Of a stretch of DNA of 64,000 bases, positions 25,901 to 32,862 are shown piece by piece. The DNA is taken from assembly GCA_902790325.1 (NCBI GenBank), contig CADARP010000004.1, positions 1 through 64,000 of the forward strand. Reading direction: 5' to 3'. Every line of letters begins with the position of its first letter. The stretch's first letter is position 1. The stretch is from Oscillospiraceae bacterium (lineage in GTDB: Bacteria > Bacillota > Clostridia > Oscillospirales > Acutalibacteraceae). The notes beneath the pieces were generated by a model. That model worked only from the letters and a program-made list of their open reading frames with translations, had not been told where the DNA came from and made no database searches. The translations under genes and the position numbers were made by a program.

Positions 25901-25953
25901 TTCCGGAACAGCGCGTCGGACAGTTTCGGTTCGGTATTTTTTTTGTAGAGCAT
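22912..25953 (-). CDS. Large GH106-like glycoside hydrolase
   Basis: A 1013-residue protein without a signal peptide. The N-terminus has the pattern TPFWAWNSYLERDELLRQID, GLGGFHMHVRTGLKNAYM and AWLYDEDRWPSGAAGG, which I associate with GH106-type (alpha-L-rhamnosidase-like) and related uncharacterised hydrolases. A TIM-barrel-like catalytic region (about 1-450) is followed by a glutamine-amidotransferase-like segment (about 520-600, VGEMAYDAVVVPACETLRS) and beta-sandwich modules at the C-terminus (galactose-binding-like, GVDVPKTPCGKYVDIAI). It probably acts on plant or mucin-derived oligosaccharides in the cytoplasm. GGAGGTG precedes ATG 25953. No other sugar gene is adjacent. Confidence 0.7.
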   Translation of the reverse strand: MLYKKNTEPKLSDALFRNPTAEYRGTPFWAWNSYLERDELLRQIDVMKEMGLGGFHMHVRTGLKNAYMSEEFLARVRDCVDKAKKENMLAWLYDEDRWPSGAAGGLVTKDVRYRKRCLYLTPFEDDMESAAFLAAYDVVLDADGFLASYRRIGRDDPAQGAKWYATQKIGEPDSWYNGQTYVDTLNPEAIRRFIEVTHEQYKRAVGDAFDDTIPAIFTDEPQFERKRTLNNSTDRMRAKLPWTDAVPDVYKTLYGADIFETLPELFWDLPANAPSLHRYRYHDCIAELFASSFADTVGGWCRENHIALTGHMMEESSLHAQCSALGEAMRSYRGFDLPGIDMLCNWHEFSTAKQAQSAVHQFGREGMLSELYGVTAWDCDFRTYKHQGDWQAALGVTVRVPHLSWYAMGGEAKRDYPASIHYQSPWYKKYRVIEDHFARVNTAMTRGKPVVKVAVVHPIESFWLHWGPNDKTALLRETLDERFQNVTHWLLEGSIDFDYISESLLPTLCAAGSAPLQVGEMAYDAVVVPACETLRSTTLDRLEAFRKAGGRLIFMGEAPTLCDAEPSDRGKKLFDESTAIDFSRAALLTALDDVRTVTLRHADGRLTDELFYQLREDGDCRWLFVCFGREPENKDVDDGIDARICLDGTFAPELYDTASGSITPLAAEYKNGKTFISRKLYGYDSVLLRLTEGVCVAQETQPEAPTAEYVLPDETDYTLSEDNVLVLDMAQYKLSGDADFSDEEEILRLDDHARARLGLRDRSGHCVQPWVIGEPDPVSLLTLRFSFDSGIDYTGAHLALEELDKAESIRLNGVDVPKTPCGKYVDIAIDKLPLPPIVQGRNTLEITYAYGEATNIEAVFILGDFGVKAHGRHASITQKPASVCFGDLTRQGFPFYGGNITYNCKAEAKNGKLTLRASWYRGALIGVQVDGRDCGSIVYPPYTLTVPDLADGMHDVRFTLYIHRYNTFGPLHLADETEKWHGPSAWRSEGCRWSYEYNLRRTGILSAPVVLRE

Positions 25954-25974
25954 ATCTATGCACCTCCATGCGTC

Positions 25975-26003
25975 ATTCTACCATATATGGAAGGGGAGTG
26001 CAA
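25975..26003 (-). promoter_or_regulatory. Promoter of the GH106-like gene
   Basis: TTGCAC, 17-bp spacer, TAGAAT on the minus strand. Confidence 0.65.
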
Positions 26004-26014
26004 GAAATTTCCTC

Positions 26015-26043
26015 TTGACAAACAGTCGAACATTTGATACAAT
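26015..26043 (+). promoter_or_regulatory. SigA-type promoter of the 85-residue gene
   Basis: TTGACA (26015-26020), 17-bp spacer, TACAAT (26038-26043). Confidence 0.8.
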
Positions 26044-26064
26044 ATGTTCGATGAACAAATGTTC
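26028..26064 (+). promoter_or_regulatory. Candidate LexA (SOS) operator region
   Basis: GAACAAATGTTC at 26053-26064 fits the Gram-positive LexA box GAAC-N4-GTTC exactly. GAACATTTG at 26028-26036 is an inverted copy of CAAATGTTC at 26056-26064, and a further GTTC lies at 26046-26049, so the -10 and start region are covered by GAAC/GTTC half-sites. LexA binding is inferred from the motif. Confidence 0.55.
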
Positions 26065-26077
26065 TTGAGGTGATGGT

Positions 26078-26335
26078 ATGATCCTGTATCAGAAGGAGTA
26101 CGTCGACGTGCTGACCCGTTTCGAGAAAAACGGGACGATCCTGCCGCTGTGCGTATACTGGATCGACGGCACGGAATATCCGATCGACCGCATTGTGGAT
26201 ATCCGCCGCGCATCGTCGCTGCGCGCGGGAGGCTTCGGCATCCGCTACGAGTGCGAGATCCGCGGCAAGCGCACTTTCCTGTTTTTGGAGGGCAAACGCT
26301 GGTTTGCCGAGCGCAAGCTGCGCACCGACATCTGA
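26078..26335 (+). CDS. Small hypothetical protein, 85 residues, possibly SOS-regulated
   Basis: A basic protein with alternating hydrophobic strands (ILPLCVYWIDGTEYPIDRIVDIRRA, FGIRYECEIRGKRTFLFLEGKRWFAE) that looks like a small all-beta fold. There is no TM segment or Cys cluster. ATG 26078 is preceded by AGGTGAT. The promoter overlaps LexA-like half-sites, and yebC follows 73 nt downstream with its own promoter. I do not recognise the family, and it does not resemble the known SOS division inhibitors YneA or SulA. Confidence 0.7.
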   Translation: MILYQKEYVDVLTRFEKNGTILPLCVYWIDGTEYPIDRIVDIRRASSLRAGGFGIRYECEIRGKRTFLFLEGKRWFAERKLRTDI

Positions 26336-26348
26336 ACAAAATTTTCTC

Positions 26349-26377
26349 TTGCAAAAGCGTGCGGGATGTGGTAAAAT
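26349..26377 (+). promoter_or_regulatory. Promoter of yebC
   Basis: TTGCAA, 17-bp spacer, TAAAAT. Confidence 0.65.
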
Positions 26378-26408
26378 AAATCAAATCTTTTGAAGAAACG
26401 GTGATACG

Positions 26409-27143
26409 ATGTCAGGACATAATAAATGGAGCACCATCAAGCGCAAGAAGGAAAAGACCGACGGCGCACGCGCAAAGGTATTCACGAAGATGGGTCGTGA
26501 GATCGCCGTCGCGGTCAAGCAGGGCGGCCCCGATCCGGCCAACAACTCCAAGCTCAAGGACGTGATCGCCAAGGCCAAGGCCGCGAACGTCCCCAACGAC
26601 AACATTGAGCGCATTATCAAAAAGGCCGCCGGCGCGGACGACGGCAAGGAATACGAAGCCATCACCTACGAAGGCTACGGCCCCTCCGGCATCGCGGTGA
26701 TCGTCGAGACGCTGACCGACAACCGCAACCGCACGGCAGGCGACGTCCGCCACTACTTCGACAAGTACGGCGGAAACATGGGACAGAGCGGCTGCGTGTC
26801 GTTTATGTTCTCGCGCCAGGGCGTGCTGGTCGTCGAGGCCGAGGACGTCGACGAGGATCAGCTCATGGAAGACGCGCTCGAGGCGGGCGCATCCGACTTC
26901 CTGACGGATGAGGAGGACGTGTACGTCATCCGTACCGAGCCGAGCGATCTGGGCGCGGTGCGCGACGATCTGGACGCCAAGGGCTACAAGTTCATCTCCG
27001 CCGAGGTCGAGTACATTCCGTCCACCTACACGCGCCTCGAGAACGAGGACGACATCAAGAACATGACCAAGATGCTGGAAATGTTCGAGGACAACGAGGA
27101 TGTGCAGGACGTCTGGCACAACTGGGAGAACGAGGACGAATAA
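26409..27143 (+). CDS. YebC/PmpR family DNA-binding or translation-related regulator
   Basis: A 244-residue protein of standard family length. It starts MSGHNKWSTIKRKKEKTDGARAKVF and contains AKAANVPNDNIERIIKKAAG, YEGYGPSGIAVIVETLTDNRNRT and the MGQSGCVSFMF segment. Members have been described as transcription regulators and more recently as aids to translation of polyproline stretches. It is monocistronic with a hairpin downstream. The RBS is weak (GGTGATACG). Confidence 0.93.
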   Translation: MSGHNKWSTIKRKKEKTDGARAKVFTKMGREIAVAVKQGGPDPANNSKLKDVIAKAKAANVPNDNIERIIKKAAGADDGKEYEAITYEGYGPSGIAVIVETLTDNRNRTAGDVRHYFDKYGGNMGQSGCVSFMFSRQGVLVVEAEDVDEDQLMEDALEAGASDFLTDEEDVYVIRTEPSDLGAVRDDLDAKGYKFISAEVEYIPSTYTRLENEDDIKNMTKMLEMFEDNEDVQDVWHNWENEDE

Positions 27144-27155
27144 AATCGCATAAAT

Positions 27156-27190
27156 CCAAGGGGCTGCGAATTTCGCAGCCCCTTGGTTAT
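27156..27190 (+). terminator. Terminator of yebC
   Basis: CCAAGGGGCTGCGA pairs perfectly with TCGCAGCCCCTTGG (27173-27186). The U tract is poor (TTATG), so it may work in both directions weakly. Confidence 0.6.
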
Positions 27191-27243
27191 GAGAGACGCT
27201 GTCGAACAGAATGTTCTTAAGAAAAAACTAAACGTTTACCCAA

Positions 27244-27272
27244 TTGTTTCTTAAAAAATATTCTTATATGAT
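27244..27272 (+). promoter_or_regulatory. Candidate promoter of the LRR protein gene
   Basis: TTGTTT, 17-bp spacer, TATGAT in an A/T-rich stretch 50 nt before the gene. Confidence 0.5.
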
Positions 27273-27321
27273 ATGGACATACAGGCAAACAAAACCGAAT
27301 GATGTTCAAGAAGGTATTGTA

Positions 27322-28881
27322 ATGAAAGAGCATTGGAAACGCGTACTCCTTGTTTTTCTCGCAACAATGACGGCATACGGCTGTGCGCATTCTTTTATCG
27401 CATCGGCGGAATCTGACGGCATGTGCGGAGAGAATGTCGTGTGGTCATTCTGTTCCGAAACGGGAACGCTGACGATCAGCGGTGTCGGCAATATGGATAA
27501 CTACTGCGACGCCGGCAGCGATTCATGTACACCTTGGAAGACATATCAGAATGAGATACGAGCCGTGGTGATCGGGTATGGCGTGAACAGTATCGGCAGC
27601 AGTGCATTTGAATGGTGCGAGAATTTGACCTGTATCTCGATTCCCGAAAGCGTAACAAGCATCGGCAACGACGCATTTTTCGGCTGCGGCAGCCTTGGAA
27701 GCGTCACGATCCCTGACAACGTGACACACATAGGCAACTGTGCATTTTTCTACTGTGAGAGCTTGACCGACGTGCACATCCCCGACACCGTTACTGCTAT
27801 CGGGTATGCGCCGTTCGCAGGCTGTTCAGAGCTGACGACAATCACAGTAGACGAGCGCAACACTGTGTATTGCTGCGACGAAAACGGCATATTGTACGAT
27901 CGGGACATGTCGATCCTGATTCAATGCCCGGCAGCCGTCCGGCAGGCATCTGTTCCGATTCCGGACAGCGTCAAAATTATAGGAGAATGTGCTTTTTTGG
28001 GCTGTTCAAATTTGACGAATATGGCTGTACCGGACAGCGTTTCCGTCATTCAGAGCAACGCCTTTGAGGACTGTCGGAATCTAACAAGCATTTCGATCGG
28101 AACCGGTTTGACCGATCTGGAAAAAGAAGTGTTTTTTTGCTGCGAGAAGTTGAAGGACATTACATGCCCGGCCATTGTCGAACATGTCGAACCTCTCGCT
28201 TTCAATGAGACCGCATTTGAAAAGAATGCAGATAACTGGAGCGGCGGTGTACTGTATTGGAATCACTGCGTGATAGAAGCATCTCCGGAGCTGTCCGGCG
28301 AATATGCAATTGCTGCAGGTACAAAATGTATCGCATCCTGTGCTTTTTCTTTTTGTTCAAAGTTGACCGGAGTCACGATTCCGGACAGCGTGACGCACAT
28401 CGGATGGTGTGCATTCAGAGACTGTTCCGATCTCGCATATGTGCATATGTCGGCTAACGTGATTGAGATTGCAGACGATGTCTTGTATGGAAGCTGCGCC
28501 CGTGTGTGCTGTGACACCGAGAACACGGTTGCGGAAGCCTTTGTCAGACGCAACGGGATCGAATACGATCGATGCGACGGGTGTTGTCATGTGCCGATGA
28601 CAGAAGTGTCTCGTTTGGAAACGACTACAAATCCCTATGCGGATGTCTTACTTGAAATCGAAGACGCCGTACAGTATCCCGTGAACATCGAGGAGACGAT
28701 CCCGGAAACGACATTTGCCGACATGCGCAGCGGGGACGTCGAGAATTCCGCAGCGAAGACGGGATCTGCATCACAGGCGCAACCGCGCACTGTATCAGAA
28801 TCGGAAACAGTCGAAGAAGAAACAGGTCTGTTTGCGAAACTGAGAGCGTTTTTTCATGCATTGTTTGATCGCTTTTTTTAA
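27322..28881 (+). CDS. Secreted BspA-type leucine-rich-repeat protein
   Basis: A 519-residue exported protein. A signal peptide occupies about 1-30. Tandem LRR_5 units follow (about 80-400) on the pattern I-P-D-S/N-V-T-x-I-G-x-x-A-F-x-x-C-x-x-L, a fold common in surface adhesins of gut and oral bacteria. After the repeats come an acidic Thr/Glu-rich linker (about 420-495) and an aromatic amphipathic tail FAKLRAFFHALFDRFF. ATG 27322 has AAGAAGGT upstream. Base composition is clearly lower in GC than that of its neighbours, which hints at horizontal transfer. Many Cys residues are present in the repeats (FFGCGSL, FYCESL). Confidence 0.82.
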   Translation: MKEHWKRVLLVFLATMTAYGCAHSFIASAESDGMCGENVVWSFCSETGTLTISGVGNMDNYCDAGSDSCTPWKTYQNEIRAVVIGYGVNSIGSSAFEWCENLTCISIPESVTSIGNDAFFGCGSLGSVTIPDNVTHIGNCAFFYCESLTDVHIPDTVTAIGYAPFAGCSELTTITVDERNTVYCCDENGILYDRDMSILIQCPAAVRQASVPIPDSVKIIGECAFLGCSNLTNMAVPDSVSVIQSNAFEDCRNLTSISIGTGLTDLEKEVFFCCEKLKDITCPAIVEHVEPLAFNETAFEKNADNWSGGVLYWNHCVIEASPELSGEYAIAAGTKCIASCAFSFCSKLTGVTIPDSVTHIGWCAFRDCSDLAYVHMSANVIEIADDVLYGSCARVCCDTENTVAEAFVRRNGIEYDRCDGCCHVPMTEVSRLETTTNPYADVLLEIEDAVQYPVNIEETIPETTFADMRSGDVENSAAKTGSASQAQPRTVSESETVEEETGLFAKLRAFFHALFDRFF

Positions 28882-28918
28882 TGCCTGTTGCTGCAAATAC
28901 ATAGAAAAATAAAGAGAA

Positions 28919-28960
28919 AAGCCTGCCGCAGTTCGTGTGAGCTGCGGCAGGCTGCTTTAT
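28919..28960 (+). terminator. Terminator of the LRR protein gene
   Basis: AGCCTGCCGCAG pairs with CTGCGGCAGGCT, followed by GCTTTAT. Confidence 0.65.
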
Positions 28961-29002
28961 CGCATATGTTGATACGCCCTGACCCGGTCGGGCGGTTTGG
29001 TG

Positions 29003-29030
29003 AGAAAAGCCGCGGGAACGCGGCCTTTTC
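29003..29030 (-). terminator. Terminator of the serine hydrolase gene
   Basis: On the minus strand GCCGCGTTCCCGCGGC is followed by TTTTCTC. Confidence 0.6.
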
Positions 29031-29037
29031 GACTGTC

Positions 29038-29892
29038 TTATTCGCTGTCCCGCACAAATGCGACGAACAGATCGCCGTTTGCGCCGAAGGATTCCATGCA
29101 CGCGGCTCTGTCGTGAACGGGATCGATCACCAGTTCCTGTCCGTTCATGCCGCCTTTGGAGTACACGGCGCCGCTCTCGTCCCATCCGAAACAGTATTCT
29201 CTGTCCAGCACGAGCTTGATCCATTCCTCGCTGAGCAGCCGCTTTCCTTTGTACACGCCGCCGTGCAGGTAAAGCTGGCCGAGTTTGACCATATCCGCAC
29301 TGCGGATATACAGTCCCGTCGCGCCGATCGGGTGTCCCTGCGGACAATGGCTCATCGCGGCTTCCAGAACGCCGGTTTGGACGAACAGCTCACGCCAGAG
29401 GAAATCGTCCATATGCTCTCCGGTGAGTTTATCCACGATCCTTGCCAGCAGATAGTACGCACCGTCGGAATACCGGCTGTCGGCGTCCGGGTCGTGCACG
29501 AGCGGGATCCTGAACAGACAGCCGAGGAAATCCGCGCCGAAATCGGTGGACGGTGTGCAGTCGATGTCGAGACAGCCGCCGGGCAGTCCGAGTCTGTGCC
29601 GCAGCGCCATGTCCACGGTGCAGGCGCTCCACCGGTCGTCCGCGTCCGCGGGGATCTCTTCGCGGAATATATCGGTGATCCGGGTATCCGGCGTCAGCAG
29701 CCCGCGGTCATAAAGCATCCCGATGGCCGTCATCGTATATGCTTTGGTGACGGAGTAGACGTTCTGACAGGCGTTTGTCCGAATCATCCGGATGCTTTGC
29801 GGGTCGCCGTCTCCCTCGGTAACGGCAACCGAAAATGTGTTCCATCCCTGTTTGCGCACGTAATCTGCCAAACGGTACAAAAAATCACGCAT
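29038..29892 (-). CDS. Beta-lactamase-related serine hydrolase (class C / EstB-like)
   Basis: A 284-residue protein of the Beta-lactamase (PF00144) superfamily. The S-x-x-K nucleophile motif is SVTK (in NVYSVTKAYTMTAIG, about 46-49); the Y-x-N-like second motif is YSDGAYYLLARI; HRLGLPGG stands for the usual H-T-S-G-L-P; and a KGGMNGQ segment is in the place of the K-T-G/H-x-G motif. There is no signal peptide, so it is probably a cytoplasmic esterase or peptidase rather than a drug-resistance enzyme. Promoter at 29927-29955. Confidence 0.82.
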   Translation of the reverse strand: MRDFLYRLADYVRKQGWNTFSVAVTEGDGDPQSIRMIRTNACQNVYSVTKAYTMTAIGMLYDRGLLTPDTRITDIFREEIPADADDRWSACTVDMALRHRLGLPGGCLDIDCTPSTDFGADFLGCLFRIPLVHDPDADSRYSDGAYYLLARIVDKLTGEHMDDFLWRELFVQTGVLEAAMSHCPQGHPIGATGLYIRSADMVKLGQLYLHGGVYKGKRLLSEEWIKLVLDREYCFGWDESGAVYSKGGMNGQELVIDPVHDRAACMESFGANGDLFVAFVRDSE

Positions 29893-29926
29893 ACGATCTA
29901 TACTCCTCGTTTGAATATTTTATTGT

Positions 29927-29955
29927 ATTGTACCATACGCACGCAGACAAAACAA
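29927..29955 (-). promoter_or_regulatory. Promoter of the serine hydrolase gene
   Basis: TTGTTT, 17-bp spacer, TACAAT on the minus strand. Confidence 0.6.
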
Positions 29956-29972
29956 CTGCTTTTGCGGCAAAT

Positions 29973-30010
29973 AAGAAAAGCCTGCCGCAATGCATCGAAA
30001 CTGCGGCAGG
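29973..30010 (-). terminator. Terminator of trpB2
   Basis: On the minus strand CCTGCCGCAG pairs with TGCGGCAGG, followed by CTTTTCTT. Confidence 0.7.
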
Positions 30011-30033
30011 TTGTGCGGTCATGGGATCGTCGA

Positions 30034-31401
30034 TCAGTCGATCACGGGCAGGCCGGCGAAGCTCTTGGCCAGCTCTTCGTCGGTCGGGATGTAGTCGTCC
30101 ATCTTGCCGTCGTGGAACTGCTCGTATGCGACCATGTCGAAATAGCCGGTGCCGGTCAGACCGAAGACGATCGTCTTTTCTTCGCCGGTTTCCTTGCACT
30201 TGAGCGCTTCGTCGATCGCAACCTTGATGGCGTGGCTGCTCTCCGGCGCGGGCAGGATGCCCTCGATGCGGGCGAACTGTTCCGCCGCCTCGAACACTTC
30301 CGTCTGCGGGACGGCGACGGCGCGCATATAGCCGTCGTCATACAGCTGCGAGAGCGTGGAACTCATGCCGTGGTAGCGCAGGCCGCCCGCGTGGTTCGGC
30401 GCGGGGATGAAGCCGCTGCCGAGCGTGTACATCTTCGCAAGCGGACAGACCATGCCGGTGTCGCAGAAGTCGTAGGCGTATTTGCCGCGTGTGAAGCTCG
30501 GGCAGGACGCCGGTTCGACGGCGACGATGTCGTAATCCGCTTCGCCGCGCAGCTTCTGTCCCATGAACGGGGCGATCAGACCGCCGAGGTTGGAACCGCC
30601 GCCGGCGCAGCCGATGATCATATCGGGCTTGATGCCGTATTTGTCGAGTGCTGCCTTGGTCTCCAGACCGATCACACTCTGGTGCAGCAGAACCTGGTTG
30701 AGCACGCTGCCGAGCACATAGCGGTATCCTTCGGAGGAAACGGCGACTTCGACGGCTTCGGAGATCGCGCAGCCGAGACTGCCGGTCGTGCCGGGGAACT
30801 GTTCGAGGATCTTGCGGCCGACGTTCGTCGTGTTGGACGGCGAGGGCGTTACGGACGCGCCGTAGGTGCGCATCACTTCACGGCGGAAGGGCTTCTGCTC
30901 ATAGGAGACCTTGACCATGTAGACCTTGCAGTCGAGGCCGAAGTAGGAGCAGGCCATCGACAGCGCGGTGCCCCACTGGCCGGCGCCGGTCTCGGTGGTC
31001 ACACCCTTGAGTCCCTGCTTCTTGGCGTAGTACGCCTGTGCAATGGCGGAATTGAGTTTGTGGGAGCCGCTCGTGTTGTTGCCCTCAAACTTGTAGTAGA
31101 TTTTTGCCGGCGTGCCGAGCTTTTCCTCTAAACAGTACGCGCGCACCAGCGGCGACGGACGGTACATTTTGTAGAAATTGCGGATCTCTTCGGGGATCTC
31201 GATGTACGGGGTATCGTTGTCCAGCTCCTGCGCGACGAGTTCCTCGCAGAACACGGACGCCAGTTCCTCGGCCGTCATCGGCTGATGCGTGCCGGGGTTG
31301 AGCAGGGGAGCGGGTTTGTTCTTCATGTCGGAACGCACATTGTACCATGCAGTCGGCATCTCGGTTTCATTCAGATAAATTTTGTACGGGATCTTTTCCA
31401 T
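30034..31401 (-). CDS. trpB: Tryptophan synthase beta-like protein, TrpB2 type
   Basis: A 455-residue PLP enzyme of the TrpB2 (long) class. The PLP lysine is Lys115 in GSHKLNSA, the catalytic glutamate segment is TTETGAGQWG, and the phosphate-binding loop is GCAGGGSNLGG. TrpB2 enzymes condense indole and serine to tryptophan without needing TrpA. It is monocistronic behind a Trp-specific T-box, and no other trp gene is nearby. That fits a stand-alone indole-salvage role when tryptophan is short. AAAGGATG precedes ATG 31401. Confidence 0.92.
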   Translation of the reverse strand: MEKIPYKIYLNETEMPTAWYNVRSDMKNKPAPLLNPGTHQPMTAEELASVFCEELVAQELDNDTPYIEIPEEIRNFYKMYRPSPLVRAYCLEEKLGTPAKIYYKFEGNNTSGSHKLNSAIAQAYYAKKQGLKGVTTETGAGQWGTALSMACSYFGLDCKVYMVKVSYEQKPFRREVMRTYGASVTPSPSNTTNVGRKILEQFPGTTGSLGCAISEAVEVAVSSEGYRYVLGSVLNQVLLHQSVIGLETKAALDKYGIKPDMIIGCAGGGSNLGGLIAPFMGQKLRGEADYDIVAVEPASCPSFTRGKYAYDFCDTGMVCPLAKMYTLGSGFIPAPNHAGGLRYHGMSSTLSQLYDDGYMRAVAVPQTEVFEAAEQFARIEGILPAPESSHAIKVAIDEALKCKETGEEKTIVFGLTGTGYFDMVAYEQFHDGKMDDYIPTDEELAKSFAGLPVID

Positions 31402-31419
31402 GGTTCTGCCATCCTTTCA

Positions 31420-31720
31420 AAAATGATTTTTTCAATAAAAAAACTGCCCCAACAAACGTATATGTTTGCTGGGACAGGATTTAACATATCCTGCGGTGCC
31501 ACCCGGCTTGACGCTTATCGCGCCCGCTTAACGCGTACCGTCATACGCTGACTTTTGTTCACGGAGAGTCCTGCTCCGTCGCACATACTCTGAAGGGGAA
31601 CCTTCATTTCCGATTGCCCTCGGAAGTCCATTCGGTACTTGTACGTTCTGCCGCGATTTCACCGGCCGCGGCTCTCTTTGAGAACGGGGACAAAACCTAC
31701 TCACTCTTCCTCGTCGGTTT
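31420..31720 (-). promoter_or_regulatory. T-box leader, tRNA-Trp responsive
   Basis: The minus strand shows a stem I start (GAAGAGTGAGTAGG), a specifier loop reading CCGAA-TGG-ACT (TGG at 31630-31628, Trp), T-box GGGTGGCACCGC (about 31495-31506), and a terminator CCCAGCAAACATATACGTTTG paired across to GGGGCAG with seven T. It should read through when tRNA-Trp is uncharged. Confidence 0.92.
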
Positions 31721-31725
31721 TGCAC

Positions 31726-31754
31726 AGTATAGCACCGTGTTATCCGGTTGTCAA
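31726..31754 (-). promoter_or_regulatory. Promoter of the trpB2 T-box transcript
   Basis: TTGACA, 17-bp spacer, TATACT on the minus strand. Confidence 0.85.
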
Positions 31755-31794
31755 GTGTTTTTTTAAAAATATTTCGGATATACCGAAGCGGTAT

Positions 31795-32859
31795 TTACAT
31801 CAGTGTACCGCCGCCCAGAACGATATCGCCGTCATACAAAACCGCTGCCTGACCGGGCGTGACGGCGCGCTGCGGTTCTCCGAAAACAAAATGCACGGTG
31901 TTTTCGCCCGTTGGAACGACCGTGACCGGCTGTTCCGGCTGGCGGTAGCGGAGCTTGACCGTGCAGGTGAAGGGCGCGTGCGGAACGCTGCCGCCGATCC
32001 AGTTGAAATCGGCCGCGTCCGCTTCGGTGCGGTACAGTTCGCCAATGCGTCCGAGCCGTACGGTATTGTCGCAGGCACGCACGCCGCAGACGTAGTACGG
32101 CTCCGACGAAGCGATTCCCAGCCCTTTTCGCTGGCCGACCGTGTAGTGTATGATCCCTTTGTGCCGGCCGATGACGCTGCCGTCCGCCGACACGAAATCG
32201 CCGTCCGGAAAGCGCCGTCCGCAGATGCGCTCCACGGCCGCGGCATAGTCGCCGTCGGGGACGAAGCAGATGTCCTGACTGTCCGGCTTGTCGGCGTTGA
32301 TAAACCCGTTCTCCAGCGCGATCCGGCGCACGTCGGTTTTGTGCAGAGAGCCGAGCGGGAAACGCGTATGCGCAAGCTGCGCCTGCGTCATGGCGTACAG
32401 GACGTAGCTTTGGTCTTTGGATGCGTCCGACGCTTTTTTCAGGATGTATTTGTCCGCCTGCTTCTCGATGCGCGCGTAGTGTCCCGTGACCAGAACGCCG
32501 CAGCCGAGAACCGCGGCGCGCCGGTACAGCAGATCGAACTTCATATAGCGGTTGCAGTCGATGCAGGGATTCGGCGTGACGCCCCGCGCATAGCACTGCG
32601 CAAATTTCTCCATCACAAGCCTGCGGAAGTCCGCGGTGAAATTGAAGACATAATACGGCATGTGCAGCCGAAACGCCACGCTGCGCGCGTCCTCTACGTC
32701 GTCCAGCGAGCAGCATGTGCGCGTGCGCGAGACGCCGGCGTCCTCGTTGTCATACAGCTTCATCGTGCAGCCGATGCAGTCAAAACCATCCTGCTGCATC
32801 AAAAACGCGGCGACGCTGCTGTCCACGCCGCCGCTCATGGCGATCAATGCTTTTTTCAT
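31795..32859 (-). CDS. mnmA: tRNA-specific 2-thiouridylase MnmA
   Basis: A 354-residue enzyme that thiolates U34 of Lys, Glu and Gln tRNAs. The PP-loop is SGGVDSS (9-15); the catalytic cysteines lie in TPNPCIDCNRYMKF and SQDICFVPDGDY. It is the last gene of the cysK-iscS-iscU-hydE-mnmA string, 3 nt after hydE. The cysteine desulfurase in the same operon is the natural sulfur donor. Confidence 0.95.
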   Translation of the reverse strand: MKKALIAMSGGVDSSVAAFLMQQDGFDCIGCTMKLYDNEDAGVSRTRTCCSLDDVEDARSVAFRLHMPYYVFNFTADFRRLVMEKFAQCYARGVTPNPCIDCNRYMKFDLLYRRAAVLGCGVLVTGHYARIEKQADKYILKKASDASKDQSYVLYAMTQAQLAHTRFPLGSLHKTDVRRIALENGFINADKPDSQDICFVPDGDYAAAVERICGRRFPDGDFVSADGSVIGRHKGIIHYTVGQRKGLGIASSEPYYVCGVRACDNTVRLGRIGELYRTEADAADFNWIGGSVPHAPFTCTVKLRYRQPEQPVTVVPTGENTVHFVFGEPQRAVTPGQAAVLYDGDIVLGGGTLM

Positions 32860-32862
32860 GTT

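Noticed and set aside
27198-27210. GAACAGAATGTTC as a second LexA box before the LRR gene
   Set aside because: The spacer between GAAC and GTTC is 5, not 4, and the site lies well upstream of the candidate promoter.
28919-30010. Similar GCCTGCCGCA hairpins on both sides of the serine hydrolase as ends of a mobile cassette
   Set aside because: Each has a T tract in the direction expected for a terminator of its own neighbouring gene, and the sequences outside the stems do not match.
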